Part shown: positions 49,901-61,003 of the stretch, one piece after another
Numbering within the stretch: the first letter of the stretch is position 1
Layout: each line of letters begins with the position of its first letter
NCBI GenBank assembly: GCA_031841125.1
Contig: CM063111.1
Span: forward strand, 58,961,535-59,025,534
Length of the DNA: 64,000 nucleotides
Direction of reading: 5' to 3'
DNA from: Acanthococcus lagerstroemiae
Taxonomy: Eukaryota; Arthropoda; Insecta; Hemiptera; Eriococcidae
The notes under the pieces: generated by a model
The model's database searches: none
What the model saw: only the letters and a program-made list of their open reading frames with translations
Told to the model about the DNA's origin: nothing
Position numbers and translations under genes: made by a program

Positions 49901-51328
49901 ATGGTTAAAATGCTCGACATAGAACATGTTCCGAGAGGGAAATGCTTACCTTCCGCTCCAAGGTGCAACTACTCCACTGTATGTGAGAATAACAACGGCC
50001 ATAAAAACGGACGAGGCGGCGATCACCATTCCCAACTTGAATAGGAACGTGAATTCAGCTTTGCTAATCTTAGAACTTACATATTTCAACGCAGCCACCG
50101 CAATCATCAGAGCAAACACACCTGAAAGATATCGTAGAATCATAACACTCGTGTAAATTTTGATTTGAAAACTCTAATTCTAAAGGTCTGACTGAGCTAC
50201 TTACCCAAAGCGGCCATATGTTCACTCGTGCGAATCGGCTGGAAACCGACGAATGGTATCTGCATACTCATGACTAAACCGAGAATGTAGAACACCGTGT
50301 AACTAACGAACAACCGATGAGAGTACCGGCCCATCAGTAACAACACAAACACGTGCAGCGGAATCAGATTTGTAATGAATACGTATCCTCCCCACGCTGA
50401 CACCTATAACCCAAGACTTCCGGTTAATACATTCGTTTTGTTTTCATTTCAACTAGGCAAGATGAAATCTTTACCATGTAGAAGTATGATAGCGCCGTCA
50501 TCACCGACCAGAATATGGATCCGGTGCTCACAGATTTCACCTGCAACGATTATCATATTATAGCGGAACCGAATAAGAACTCTATACAATCAGATAAAAA
50601 TGGGAAACACATACCCATAAATAGTAGGTGAACTGAAGAGCGAATATTGCGATGCCTTCGTTATCGTAGCTGCCAGCGACTGACCGACTGATATAACCGG
50701 GCACAATGGCAATAAAACAAGCTGCAAACAATCCTGCTCCTTCGGACCATAATTCTTTGGTTAGGAAGTACGTTGCTATCGACGTGAACCCACTACAAAT
50801 GTGATACGTCAATGGTAAGCAAAGGCTTCTTACTGTCCTAGATATGGCCAGCTTGTTCACTGATAAGATTACCTGAACACCGGTGCGAGAAAAACGCATA
50901 TATCTCGAATGTGGATGGGAATATTCAGCGAATGAAGTATGTAATGAATACTGCCTGATGTGATCATCAGTCCCGGATACACGGTACCACCCACAATTCG
51001 ACCAAGAGGGTACCATGCTCGTTCATCAAACCAGTTGAGGAATTTGTAGAAGTCATGCTGGACCATATATGCCGTAGCTCGGTAGTTGAACCTGTGCACA
51101 AGATTCTAGGGTCACTCGCCGAAACATATCTCGTTGTGTAGCTCTGTGAAATGGGTACCAAATTACAGTGACAAGATCTTACCATGGATCGAATTCGTGA
51201 ATAATACTCTCGAACCGTATCACGGCGAATAACCGGGAAGAGAATCCGGCGACCCAGGCCAACAACAAAATCGTGAATATGATTAATTTCTTCCATCCTG
51301 TAGGATTATTGATCAAATTCTCCCACAT
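43990..51328 (-). CDS. STT3B: Oligosaccharyltransferase catalytic subunit STT3B
   Basis: Transfers the Glc3Man9GlcNAc2 glycan from dolichol to Asn in N-x-S/T sites in the ER membrane. Fifteen GT-AG exons join in frame: 51328-51183, 51091-50873, 50792-50615, 50540-50475, 50403-50205, 50121-49950, 49884-49706, 49635-49448, 49371-49163, 49088-48917, 48842-48669, 46641-46528, 46443-46319, 45416-45329, 44058-43990; 2298 nt, 765 aa, normal for insect STT3B. Catalytic signs: HEFDPW (Asp about 47), SYDNEG (Asp 165, Glu 167), SVSEHQP (Glu 349), WWDYG (547-551) and the DK motif DINKFLWM (614-621). The N-terminal half is multi-pass membrane. [11 protein letters not shown] and the C-terminal tail (ending VKASKAT) favour STT3B over STT3A. 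The ATG at 51328 is the first plausible in-frame start, but an extra 5' exon (for example from ATG 51598) is possible. DTTY replaces the usual DTGY near residue 335. Confidence 0.96.
46678..47590 (+). pseudogene. LINE reverse-transcriptase remnant in STT3B intron
   Basis: Plus-strand blocks in order: [36 protein letters not shown], a damaged ADDIVLLAE catalytic box (a base change and frameshift just before it), [33 protein letters not shown] and [15 protein letters not shown]. Then comes the C-terminal region with [38 protein letters not shown] and [12 protein letters not shown]. This order is typical of the common insect non-LTR elements with a C-terminal RRDKxIGHxLRH tail. Stops and frameshifts abolish function. 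It lies antisense to STT3B in its 2-kb intron (46642-48668). Confidence 0.85.
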
Positions 51329-52217
51329 CTTCGAGCTGAGAATTATACCAGTTGACTGTACAAATAACCGACGTCGATAGCTTCATACACGGCGGATTTT
51401 CTTTAAAAATTAATTAACAGATAACGGATAGAGGATAGACTATGATTGAAAGTTAAAACGTAAACGTAATTTATTGCAATTGGTAATTAGAATGTAGAGT
51501 GTGGACAGTCTGGCCAAGCAATTTGGCAAACCGAAATCAACATCCAGTTTTTTATTTTTAGGATTCTTATCCTTTTCTTTTCTGTTGAATGATGCCATCG
51601 TGTCAGAGAAGAAGGTCCATTCATCAGGGTAACTTAAAGACCTTTTTGTGTCTCAACTTCGTGACATTCAAGGATGTTAAAAGTTGTCACTTTTTCGATG
51701 GTTTCAGTGGTAACACTGATCACTGATATATCAGTGTTACCATCAATCCAGGCAGTGTATTGTAGCGGAAAAATACAGCTTTTAGCTTTCGGCTTTTAGC
51801 TGTCGCTAGGATAACACAAAGCTGACTTTTGGCTTTTTGATGGAAAGTTTGGCTGAATACAGCTTTCAGCTATCGGCTTTTGCGGGTTCCTTGGCTCCGT
51901 CCTGGTCCCCTCTTCTCTTTGCTGGTAGTCTTCCCCTCTTTCCTTCCTCTATAAGTTCTGTTTTGATATCAGAGAATCGGACACCAGACACCGATAAGAA
52001 ATTAATATGATGATCCAGAACTACGAGAACTGATGATAATTATGTTTCGTAATTTGTAATTCGTAGGCAATTAAATCGGTAAAATATTCTTGGAAAGTGC
52101 TGAGCATACACACATTCCAAGTGCTTGAAAATTGTCACGCCTCTGTCAAATGAAAGTGCTGAAGACGTTCTGTATTACCATGGATCAATTCATCGACTTC
52201 GGCCGCAATTGATTGAC
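51329..52217. promoter_or_regulatory. Probable bidirectional promoter, STT3B/WDR11
   Basis: The 889 bp between the two start codons separates divergently transcribed genes. It has no ORF of note except a possible STT3B 5' exon from ATG 51598 (MASFNRKEKDKNPKNKK). It contains a perfect palindrome at 51721-51736 inside a 13-bp-arm hairpin, and a degenerate tandem of AGCTTTTAGCTTTCGGCTTT at 51775-51885. No TATA box is obvious. The promoter role is inferred from gene arrangement. Confidence 0.5.
51708..51742. repeat. Hairpin with perfect inner palindrome
   Basis: Arms TGGTAACACTGAT and ATCAGTGTTACCA pair over 13 bp; alternatively CACTGATATATCAGTG (51721-51736) is itself a perfect 16-bp palindrome. 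The GGTAACACTGAT word is shared with family C transposons, so this could be a transposon footprint as well as a factor-binding site. Confidence 0.75.
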
Positions 52218-55200
52218 ATGGAAATGAAAAGTGATACCATAACTGAACTCGGAAGTCCAGAGAGGAAACCTGTGGTACCGAGAATCATTACATCTCAGTG
52301 TCATTCCGCGAACAAAGGAGCATTAGATTGGTTCGTAAATAGGCTATACTTCAGACCCTGTACTGAAACACCTTCTTGAATAGTTGTTTTTTCTGTTCAA
52401 GGGGCTGGCATGGTCTGTTGGCGTACGCATCTCAAGGTAATGTGATAGTGATAGATACCAAGAATGTACAGCAAGTACAGTGTTTATCAAGACAAAAGAC
52501 TTCCGCTTTTATAAAGAAAGTAAGTATCTTGACATCAGTTATGTTTAAGGATTGCAGGGGTTCCTATCAGGATCAGAGTGTGAGAAGATGTCATGAAGTC
52601 ATAGTGACGGTAGGCGAATGATTTTAAAGATGACTAATGATCCAATTCGCCCAAGAATGTGAGTAAAGCTGAAACAAGTTTATCGAAATGAAAATTAATG
52701 CCCATCCTTCTCAGAATAATTGATGTATATTATACATACGTGTCGGAATGATGGAGTATTCCGTGTCGAAAATTGTCGAAATTGAATACAAGCTAGTAAA
52801 TTTTAACATTGGACTGCTGAGTAACGTTAGTAACATGAAGTGCTATATTTTCTCCAGATTCTTTGGAGTCCAATTCGAGAAGAAAACGATGCTCTAAATT
52901 TGAGTCTAGTCGCTGCTGATATCAGTGGATCTCTGGTGTACTGGAATGTTAGGGAGGCTACTATTATTTCATCAGTTCAAGAAGGCAACAAACCAATCCT
53001 AGGTGAATATAAAGTGAAAATTTCCTCAGTTTACTTTTCCGTTTGGAAATAATTACTTTTATTACTTTTCAGCCATCGAATGGGTTCCGCGTACGAACAA
53101 AGACGATCATTTATACCTAGCTGCTCTGCACTCTCCGTACAGCCTCGTTATATGGAACATGGATAAAGGATGGAAAGAGTGGAAGAAGAGCTTTACCGAT
53201 GTGCTTAGCAGTTTCAACTTCGATCCGTTCGACGGATCTAAATTAGCTTGTAGGTTTCTTATTTCGTCTACATTCAGTTATGGAATCTCGAACATGCTTT
53301 CATGAGTTTTGTTGTTACAGTTTTATGTCCAGACTGCATATTATTTGTTGACGAGTTTTCCGTCGGCAAAATACCGTCCACAAACGGCAGAAAATTCTAC
53401 ATATCTAGTCCCCGGTTAACGGAAGACAACATGCGAACTCGTGATAGACTGAAGAAACTTATGCGGGGCATGGTGATCGGAGAAAACAAACCTAAGTACG
53501 TTGAATTATTGATAATTGCAGTACATGCTCATATTCCAGGTTCTAACCGTGTTCATGAATGTAGGCCAGAAGATACGATGACGATTTCAGACTGTTTGCA
53601 ACTGGTATACCATCGAGCTTTGAGGAATCACGTGATATTATTGTACTCGCGAGATATTTTACTGATCGATTTGCACATTAATATGACTGTCGGCGTGGTC
53701 TCTATTGACAGGTCGGCTTCGCCTCTTCTCCAGGTATTGAAATTAATAGTCACGATCGACAGCGAATGACTTATTCGTGATTGTAATTATAACATGTGTT
53801 TCAGATCATATCCTGTAAACAACGAGACGTGTTGTATTGTTTGCACGAGTCTGGTAATGTGAGTGTTCGTGTCCGGAGACGAAGTAATTCCACATTTCTG
53901 ATGGCTTCGCCTTTCGATACACCGTTGGATGCATATGGAAAACTAGGTGAGCCATCAGTTATTGCGGGATCGTGTATTGGGAATGTTGAAAATTCGAATT
54001 TCGATTGTATTTTGCAGATTCGTTGACACCATCGTCTTCCGAGAAATTTCTGTGGTATGACTTTCGTTGTCAAAGCGAGCCTGTTCGGCAGGTCAAGGGA
54101 ATGAAGATTGTGGGTCTTGCAGCATGTCCTGTCACTGAGAGGGAAGTTGGTACGTATTAACGATGACTATATTTATTATACGAATATTAGCTCCGAGAAC
54201 TACTGATAAGCATGAAAAGTGTACTGCTGATCGCAGGTTTGGTGTTGAATACTGGAAAAGTTGTTTTTTTGGAAGTCGATAAATGTGATCAAAACTCTGG
54301 GAAGGATACAAATGTCAGCAATAATCGATTACTGAGCGACGTTTTTCCACCTTCGACTACGGTAAGTTTCAGACTATAATTTAGAGGGGGATTAGGTCTA
54401 ATCAGATGTAAGTTTAATTATATGAAGAACAGTCGAGACCACATCCGGATCCGCGATCAAATGTTCACGGATATTTCGGGAGTTGCACGAAAAGCGTTAA
54501 GTCCTGACCGAAGCGAGGGCATTCGAAGTAAAAAACCGGGAACGTGTAGGATAAGCGCGTGTATTAATCGACAGTAAAAGCAGATCAGACCGGAAGTGTT
54601 GAAACATGAACTGTAACTAAACGGATGTCCTGCTTGGCCGATTGAGGGAGAAAAAAGGACAATGAGTAAGAAGTAGAGCGTGGTTCAGAAAAGATCACAT
54701 ACAGGAAACACTGGTATGCAGACGACAATAAACGTTCTTAAGACGCTCGCATCGTGCTACGAAGAAACTAGCCAAACAGGACGATTTGTAAGAAAATTTA
54801 CATTGAAGAGGAGCGGATCGCCGCTTGTGTTTATGAACTTTTTCAGTTCCATGCAATGTAATGAATTGCGATTGCGAAGTCTAGATCTTCAGCCTCTTGA
54901 TCGAATTCATATATTTTCTCTGAATCCAGTCTTCTTAGATTTGTAGATCACCTATCAACTTATTTCGCTGTAATGTACTAACTGAATGAATATTTTGATG
55001 TGCAGGATAAGCTCACGTGTCCGACGAGCGTACGAATGGTAACAGCCAAAATGCTGAATAATTTCATGTGGCCGGTGACAGCGATCAAGAAATGTCCTAC
55101 TGATTACGTTCGTTTGGCGGACTGCATCAGCTCTGATCATCCCTGGTATCTAGCAGTTGGGACCCAAGGAGGCCATATATTGTTTTACAATGTTCTGACC

Positions 55201-55973
55201 GGATCCATTAGCAAAGAATTTTCGGTGCACAATAATTCGGTTCGGTAAGTTTTCGCTGGATATGTGTTCACTTGCATGAGAAGTAGAAAGCGGATTCTTT
55301 GAACGAAATAATCCAAAATTAATTGTAAGTTTTGTCATACAGAGGAATCGAGTGGTGCGGTCTTTGGAACATCATTTCATGGTCCCAGATGGAAGTTGGT
55401 CAAAATAAAGTGAAGAATGAACTGTTCGTGACGAACGTTACGACTGGCCAATTTCAACCTATTCGTGTGAATGTGGGTGTGGAGAGCCCCATCGAGTTCA
55501 TTCGAGTTTCACCGCTAAAGTAAGTTGAGTTGTAGAATTCATGAGTCTTACGAATGATTTAGTAGTTGGACAGAAGTTGCAGAAGTACTTTATAGGTTCA
55601 GCTTTAAAAATTAGAGGAAGTGCTCTTCCGTGAGGACGTTAAATTGAGAACTCCTGAGGGATACGACGCCCTCGTTACGTGCATGGCCTTCAGGTACAAA
55701 TAAGAATGGCCAGGCATGTAACTTCAAAATCTGATAAAACAAGTCAAACATTTTTGTTTATAGTTCTAGCAAATGTTACACTAAGTTCTTAATATAAACG
55801 CATTTCATTCTTTTAACGATCGAATCAGGAAATGTTTCGAACTACTATGTCAAGTTCTGATTTTTGTCGATAGGAGCCACCTTTTGAAATGATATATTCC
55901 CAGCAGACTAGAAAGTCTAATGATAGAGGGAGAATATATTCTCGGCGAAAAAAATAGTGATAATACTAATACA

Positions 55974-56008
<35 letters not shown>

Positions 56009-56339
56009 GAAAAAAGAAAACTGAAGTAAAATGAAATGAAAAATTGAAATAGTGGACCACCAGAATGTGACTTGAAGCCATTTCGAGATTATTAGCTGCC
56101 TGGGCCCGCGTTCGAACTATTAGGAGTTTCGGCAAGAAAAAGAGAACGAACAATCGTGCGCGAAATGATGTATTATTGCAATAGCGTTACTCCAGAAGAT
56201 CGAGGAGAGCTGATTGAGAGATCGACTAAGGGTAAACGACTGACTTTTTGACCGAATCCGATGCATTTACGATGTTTGGTGGTAAAAAAAAGAGAGACGG
56301 CAGAAAGAAAGGGATGTGTGTCATCCTTGCGCAGGGACC

Positions 56340-56377
<38 letters not shown>

Positions 56378-59300
56378 TTACCGCCGAAGTGAGTGTACGT
56401 ACTGGTGGAATGAAAAGATATAGCGACCCCACCGTGTGTGTTCCACCAGGCATCAGCGGGCTACCGGAAGACATCGAGCCTTCTGAGCTGACGATGCTGA
56501 GGAGTTGAAGGCCGAGTGAGTGGCTGCCGTGAAAGCACTGCGCGCAGCCGTCAAGAGAGCAAAGGCAGACAAGTGGGCCGAGCTCGTCAAGACGGTGGAC
56601 GATGATCCACGGGACCGTCCATGTAAGGTGATCGTACAGCGACTCCCGCCCCCTTCCCCGACGACCAGGCTACCGCCTGCGACGCTGGGGGAAATCGTTA
56701 CCACCCCTTTACCACAACATCCGCCGCTACCACCAAGGCGGGAGCTCACCAAGCAGGACTGGGATCCGCGGCTGGAAGTCACAGCCTATGAGCTGAGAGT
56801 AGCCGTAGATCGGATCAGAGGAAAGAGAAAAACCTCGGGGCCGGATGGCATACCTAGCCTGGCCTGGGAATTGATCGACTCACTGAAGCCGGAATGGCTA
56901 CGCATCTGCTTCGCTAGGTGTCTTGAAGAGGACAATTTCCCGGCGATATGGAAGATAGCGAGGCTGGTCCTGCTTCGCAAAGGCAATAACAAACCAGAGG
57001 GCTTGCCCTCTCTCGTACCGCCCCCGATGTCTACTGGATGACTTAGGCATGTTACTGGAGCGGGTTATTGCTTTGCGGGTAAAAGCGCATATCGCTTCTA
57101 AAGGTGGGCTGTCAAAATCCCAGTGTGGATTTTGAGCGGGTCGGTCGACCAATGACGCGGTGTTGTATGTGCAGATCATCAACATTGTATGCAGCAAAGA
57201 TGGTTTGTGCGTAGCCGTTAGTCTCGATGTGAGGAACGGTTTCAATTCACTGCCTTGGAAGCGTGTCCTGAAAGCGATGGATGATGAGTACGATTTCCCG
57301 GGGTACCTACGAGCAATCATCAGGAACTACCAGGCAGACAGAAACCTGAAACAGAATACCAAAATTACCATGAATACTTTTATAACTCACATAGCATTAT
57401 TCCTTGGAAAATTTACAGAGAAGATACCCACAGAAAGTTGTCCTAGGTTCGATTCAAAAAAATTCTACATTAATCGAACTGCGAACCCATGTCATACAGT
57501 AGCAAAACACATTACTTCTAAATCCTGTTATACAAATTTGCGTATCAGTTTTTGCGTAACAGGAATCCAGAATCTAGTGTATGTAGGCGGAAGAGCGGAA
57601 GCTTCACTGTTTGAAACCTGAAACAGAATACCAAAATCTCCATTTGTACTTTTACAATTCACATTACATTGTTCCTAGGAAAACTTACTGATAAGAGTAC
57701 CGCCGAAAATTGTACTTGGTTCAATTCAAAAGAATTCTACACTAATTGAATTCCGACCCTCATAAAATCAAAATTCTTGCTATAATTAGTTTTATTATTT
57801 TCAACTAATTGTTTTCCTGAAACTAAGACACCACTGAACTGAACTGTGACTCTGAATTGAGAAGAAAAGAAGAAAAATAGTGATTGCGATAGGCTTGGCT
57901 ACTCGTAGCCGACCCTAAAAATACATACATATATATATATATATTGTACAAATTATACAGTTCGCGGCGAGGGGTTGCCGCAACATAATTAGACATAATA
58001 ATGACATGATATACCAGGTATAATAAAACAATTACAGTGACACATAATCAGACATAATAATAGTTATTATGCTATTATGTCGTACCAGCTGGGTTCTTTT
58101 TCCAGAGTAAGGTAAAGGAAGATCAGGGGAATGAGGCATAATGAAGGCATAATACGACATAATACGACATAATAAAAATATAATGAGCCATAATAGATAA
58201 GCAATAAAGTCTTAATGAGACAATACAGACATAATAATAGTTAATTATGTCAGTATATCTCACCAGTAGGTTTTTTTTTCAAATTAGGGAGAAGGGAAAG
58301 ATCAGATTTATAATGTACATAGAGAAGAGATATGGGGCTTGGCTCTTCGGCCGCTTTATAGCCCAGTCCCCTTCATCAATACTCGTTCCATTGGCCAGTT
58401 AACTGAGCGCTACGTGCCTCGTCTGTCTGTCTTAAATAGGCCTTAAACTTATTTTTTTGCGATTTCTGTTTCAGGCAATATTTCGTTATCGTGAAGAAAG
58501 ATGGAAAACTGGAACTCTGGAATCTGAAAAAACTGTCGTTCGTCAGAAGCATGCCAGATAAATTCCCAGTTGTGAAGGCTTTGGTATGTTTTATACCTAT
58601 TATCAATAGTTGCGTTGCCGTTTTGATCGTAAAAATGTTATCGTTTCTGTTTCTCAAACAGGAATGGTCCCCGATTTATAATCCGAAATCAAGAAGAAAA
58701 TCTGTGGACAAAGATCAAGGTAGAGTATATATGTCTCAATAAGTATCCTGACGCAGGATCAAACAGAGTAATTCCAGATTAGGGGGCGCGGTGTCCCGGA
58801 GCCAATTCGGCGTGCGTGCACCGCCATACGCCCCACCATCATCATCGATGTCTCAGTAGAAGTTCGGAATAACTAGTTCCAATTATGATGTTTCGTGAAG
58901 TTCCTCAAATTTGAATTGAAGGTCAAAAGCAATGCAAAAATGAATACACGCATCTTAGAAGCCGTACCACAGAAGGCCGCATTATCCAACCTCGAATCTA
59001 AATCACTGAACTTTTCTGTACCCATCACAGTGCCTAACCATTTCCGCGATAACCAATCCGCTGATAATTGTTTGAATTCTGCTTTTGTATTTTTACAGCA
59101 CTCAACGACCCTTCGGCCTCGCAACGCGAGCATCTCGTTTTCTGCGACGGTGACTGCATGCTGTATCACTTCTCCGTGAACAACAATTCGTTGCAGGATG
59201 GCATTAAAATTCCGCCTGAAGTGAGTTCCTTATTAATTGCATTTTTAACCGATAGCCCGGTAGCTTATGTACTTTATTCGATGGTGATTTTTAAACAGAA

Positions 59301-59783
59301 TCTCATCGCGCCGATTACTTCAATCGCATTCAAAAGCAATAAAATAGTTCAAGCGGATATCGAAGGCCAGCTCATCATATGGGATCTAAAAGAGCAGATA
59401 TCCAGGGCGGTGAACACGAACCGAACGGCCATATCAAAGATACGCTTCTCGCCCGATAAAGGTTTCCTTAGGTTGCTGATACTGTTCGTCGACGGTGGTG
59501 TGGACATGTACGACTTGAAGCAGGTATTGATCTCGAAACAGGGAATTACAGCTCCGGTTGGTTTGTTTGGTCTTCTCTCGATTGAAAATTCAGGCATTTG
59601 ATTCGCAGGGTAATTCGGAGAGAATCGCGCAGCTAAAATGCCCGAAGGATAGTGTGAAGATATTGGACATCGATTGGGCGAATTCGTACTCGCCTATACT
59701 AGTCACCGAAGACGGATGTATCCTGATTACAGATATGTATTTCAAAACTTTCTTCTCTCCGTTGCTGGATCAGATGTTAGAAA
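52218..59783 (+). CDS. WDR11: WDR11, WD40 vesicle-tethering protein (5' part)
   Basis: WDR11 acts with FAM91A1 at the trans-Golgi to capture endosome-derived vesicles and is linked to Hedgehog signalling. Sixteen GT-AG exons join in frame: 52218-52330, 52402-52519, 52858-53002, 53073-53249, 53321-53495, 53565-53733, 53805-53946, 54018-54149, 54237-54361, 55006-55244, 55343-55519, 58475-58583, 58662-58719, 59099-59220, 59299-59523, 59594-59783; about 805 aa of the family's roughly 1200. Diagnostic blocks match the family in order: ALDWGWHGLLAY, LVYWN, SFNFDPFDGS, ISDCLQL, MTVGVVSIDRS, RGIEW, LELWNL, EWSPIYNP, LIIWDLKEQ, TEDGCI. They build the WD40 propellers; the helical C-terminal part lies beyond the window. 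ATG 52218 is the first in-frame start after a stop at 52101. The linker between exons 13 and 14 is shorter than in vertebrates and a further small exon at 58900-59020 is possible. Confidence 0.93.
53496..53564 (+). other. 69-nt in-frame intron of WDR11
   Basis: Donor CCTAA|GTACGT and acceptor GAATGTAG|GCCAG enclose 69 nt, a multiple of three with no stop codon in the gene's frame. Splicing gives KPKPEDTMTISDCLQ, which lines up with the family; retention would add 23 residues. The family alignment is the reason for calling it an intron. Confidence 0.7.
56317..56396 (-). pseudogene. U6 snRNA copy, 3'-truncated
   Basis: The minus strand reads ACTTCGGCGGTAAATATACT, then AAAATTGGAACGATACAGAG, AAGATTAGCATGGTCCCTGC and GCAAGGATGACAC, which is U6 almost base for base through its central conserved region (ACAGAGA box and AGC catalytic triad included). 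After GATGACAC the normal 3' stem sequence is absent. A C-to-T change occurs in GGTCCC. With no 3' end it should not make a stable spliceosomal RNA; likely a processed or LINE-generated pseudogene. Confidence 0.88.
56450..57345 (+). pseudogene. R1-like LINE, reverse-transcriptase fragment
   Basis: Plus strand: an Ala/Lys-rich linker (AVKALRAAVKRAKADKWAEL), a proline-rich spacer, RGKRKTSGPDGIPSLAWELI, CLEEDNFPAIWKIARLVLLR-like text; then after a frameshift LLERVIALRVKAHI, LSKSQCGF, stop, AGRSTNDAV and VSLDVRNGFNSLPWKRVLKA. GPDGIP, the ARLVLL strand, GFxxGRST and LDVRNxFNSLPW are hallmarks of R1-clade elements. The YADD core and everything 3' are missing. Codon and GC use are clearly higher than in the surrounding intron. 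It starts about 55 bp from the 5' end of the U6 copy. Confidence 0.85.
57345..57760 (+). repeat. Direct repeat, 272 bp apart
   Basis: CCTGAAACAGAATACCAAAA at about 57345 recurs at about 57617, and each copy continues with ACTTTTA, CTCACAT or TTCACAT, TTCCT(T/A)GGAAAA, TTCGATTCAAAA or TTCAATTCAAAA and AATTCTACA. Two diverged copies of one unit directly after the LINE fragment; could be duplicated LTR-like or repeat debris. Confidence 0.65.
57930..58270 (+). repeat. GACATAATA degenerate tandem array
   Basis: Repeated GACATAATA, ACATAATAATAG and GGCATAATA words. CAGACATAATAATAGTTA occurs twice (about 58047 and 58222), each followed after a gap by CCAG, GGTTCTTTTTC or GGTTTTTTTTTC, and AAGATCAG, a diverged duplication. 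Confidence 0.6.
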
Positions 59784-60360
59784 GTGAGTGGATAATTGCT
59801 TGGTCTCGAGGGATACATCCTTTCATATCTTGAATGGATCAGCAGATCGACTTGTGACCAAGAAGAATTGAAGACCCCCCCCCCCCCGTGAAAACCGCAT
59901 CAGTCCATTTATAAGCTTTACAAGAGACTGAAAGAATGATACATGTTTTAGCATCACTTTTTGGCTATCTGTGGTCAATACTACCCACTTTTAAGAGAAA
60001 CTAGTTAGTACATTTTGTAGAGGCACTAGTTGTAAACATTTTCACACAGCAAAATCGATTTCACAATATTCGAACTGATGCTGTTTTCACGGGAAGATCT
60101 TCAATTCTTCTCGAGGGGACATAAATGCACAATGTTACCGTCAACTTGTGAATTTCGTGCCTTTATGCTCGTTGGAAAACTGTTGTCGCCTACAGTTTAA
60201 AGCTCGGAAAAATCGAAATTTCTCGCCCTATTCGCCGATGAGCGTATTACCTTGAAAAAGCGAACAAGTTCAACACGAGGAACAAAAAGTAAAGATAAGA
60301 TGAAGACTTTGATATAAATGGACAGATATGGATGTGTAATAATGGCATTGGAAATCCGTA
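59784..60360 (+). other. Start of a long WDR11 intron
   Basis: Follows donor GAAA|GTGAGT. No further WDR11 exon is recognisable before the window ends, so this intron exceeds 4.2 kb. If the donor is not used, translation would end at a TGA near 59832 and give a propeller-only protein. Confidence 0.5.
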
Positions 60361-60369
60361 CAAAGAACT

Positions 60370-61000
60370 ATTAGCTGCCTAAGACTCCTCAGAACTCATT
60401 CAAACTTCGATAATATCTGTTCAGATTCTGCTATAGTTCATTAAGACTCACCTAGTAATTCAGATTCCTTTTGGACTCGTTTAAACATGTTCAGATTTCA
60501 ATTCGACAATTACAAAACTTTCAGATTTTGTCGAGATTCAGTTTGCATCTGCGGTAATTCGGTCAGACCCTGTCAAGACTCGTGAGCTTCGTTACAGCCG
60601 GGCCAAGACTCAATTCTTTTTCTGACTCTGTTAAGAATATTGAGACTCTTTCTGAGCCTCTTAATTCAGACCCTCATAGGATTTACTCAAATTCCAGAAT
60701 TTATTCCAATCCTGTTGAAATTCAATTAGCCTCTCTCAAGACCGCATAGAACTCGTTCAGATCATATTGAAATTAATTCAATCTCTTCGAAACCCACTAA
60801 AATTCTGTTGTGACTTCTTGTTAAGAAGATCAAGACTGAGACACATTCACAAATCATGTAAATTCTGTTGAAACTCATTTTAACCAGGTTTCGATTCATT
60901 CAGATTCTTTTAGGACTTACTTTAAAAACCCATTTGGCCTCTCTTCCGACTTCGTATAACTTCTCCGAATAATGTTAAGATTAATTCATTTGAGGCGCAT
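60370..61000 (+). repeat. Degenerate GACTCATTCAGA array, block 1
   Basis: Imperfect words such as AGACTCCTCAGAACTCATTC, TTCAGATTCTG, AAGACTCAC and GAAACTCATTTTAACC recur every 10-30 nt. The array continues after two insertions, at 61456-61698 and 63329-64000, and has an inverted relative at 31170-31620. No coding potential. Confidence 0.65.
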
Positions 61001-61003
61001 AAA

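Larger units (their letters stand above)
55520..58474 (+). other. WDR11 intron 11, transposon-filled
   Basis: Nearly 3 kb, against 70-650 bp for the other introns upstream. In order it holds an A run (about 55973-56000), a U6 copy, an R1-like LINE fragment, a 272-bp-spaced direct repeat, an AT microsatellite (about 57928-57944) and a degenerate GACATAATA array. The splice sites at both ends are intact. Confidence 0.8.

Noticed and set aside
54680..54946. 88-codon ORF in WDR11 intron 9
   Set aside because: WDR11 exons 9 and 10 join in phase and cover the family alignment without it; no supported splice sites.
56317..56396. Functional U6 snRNA gene
   Set aside because: Sequence after GATGACAC, needed for the 3' stem and terminator, is absent.
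56453..56782. 109-codon minus-strand ORF rich in G, S and A
   Set aside because: Antisense of the GC-rich R1-like LINE linker region.
58895..59179. 94-codon ORF overlapping WDR11 exon 14
   Set aside because: Frame differs from exon 14 and no phase-compatible donor was found, though a small extra exon here cannot be excluded.
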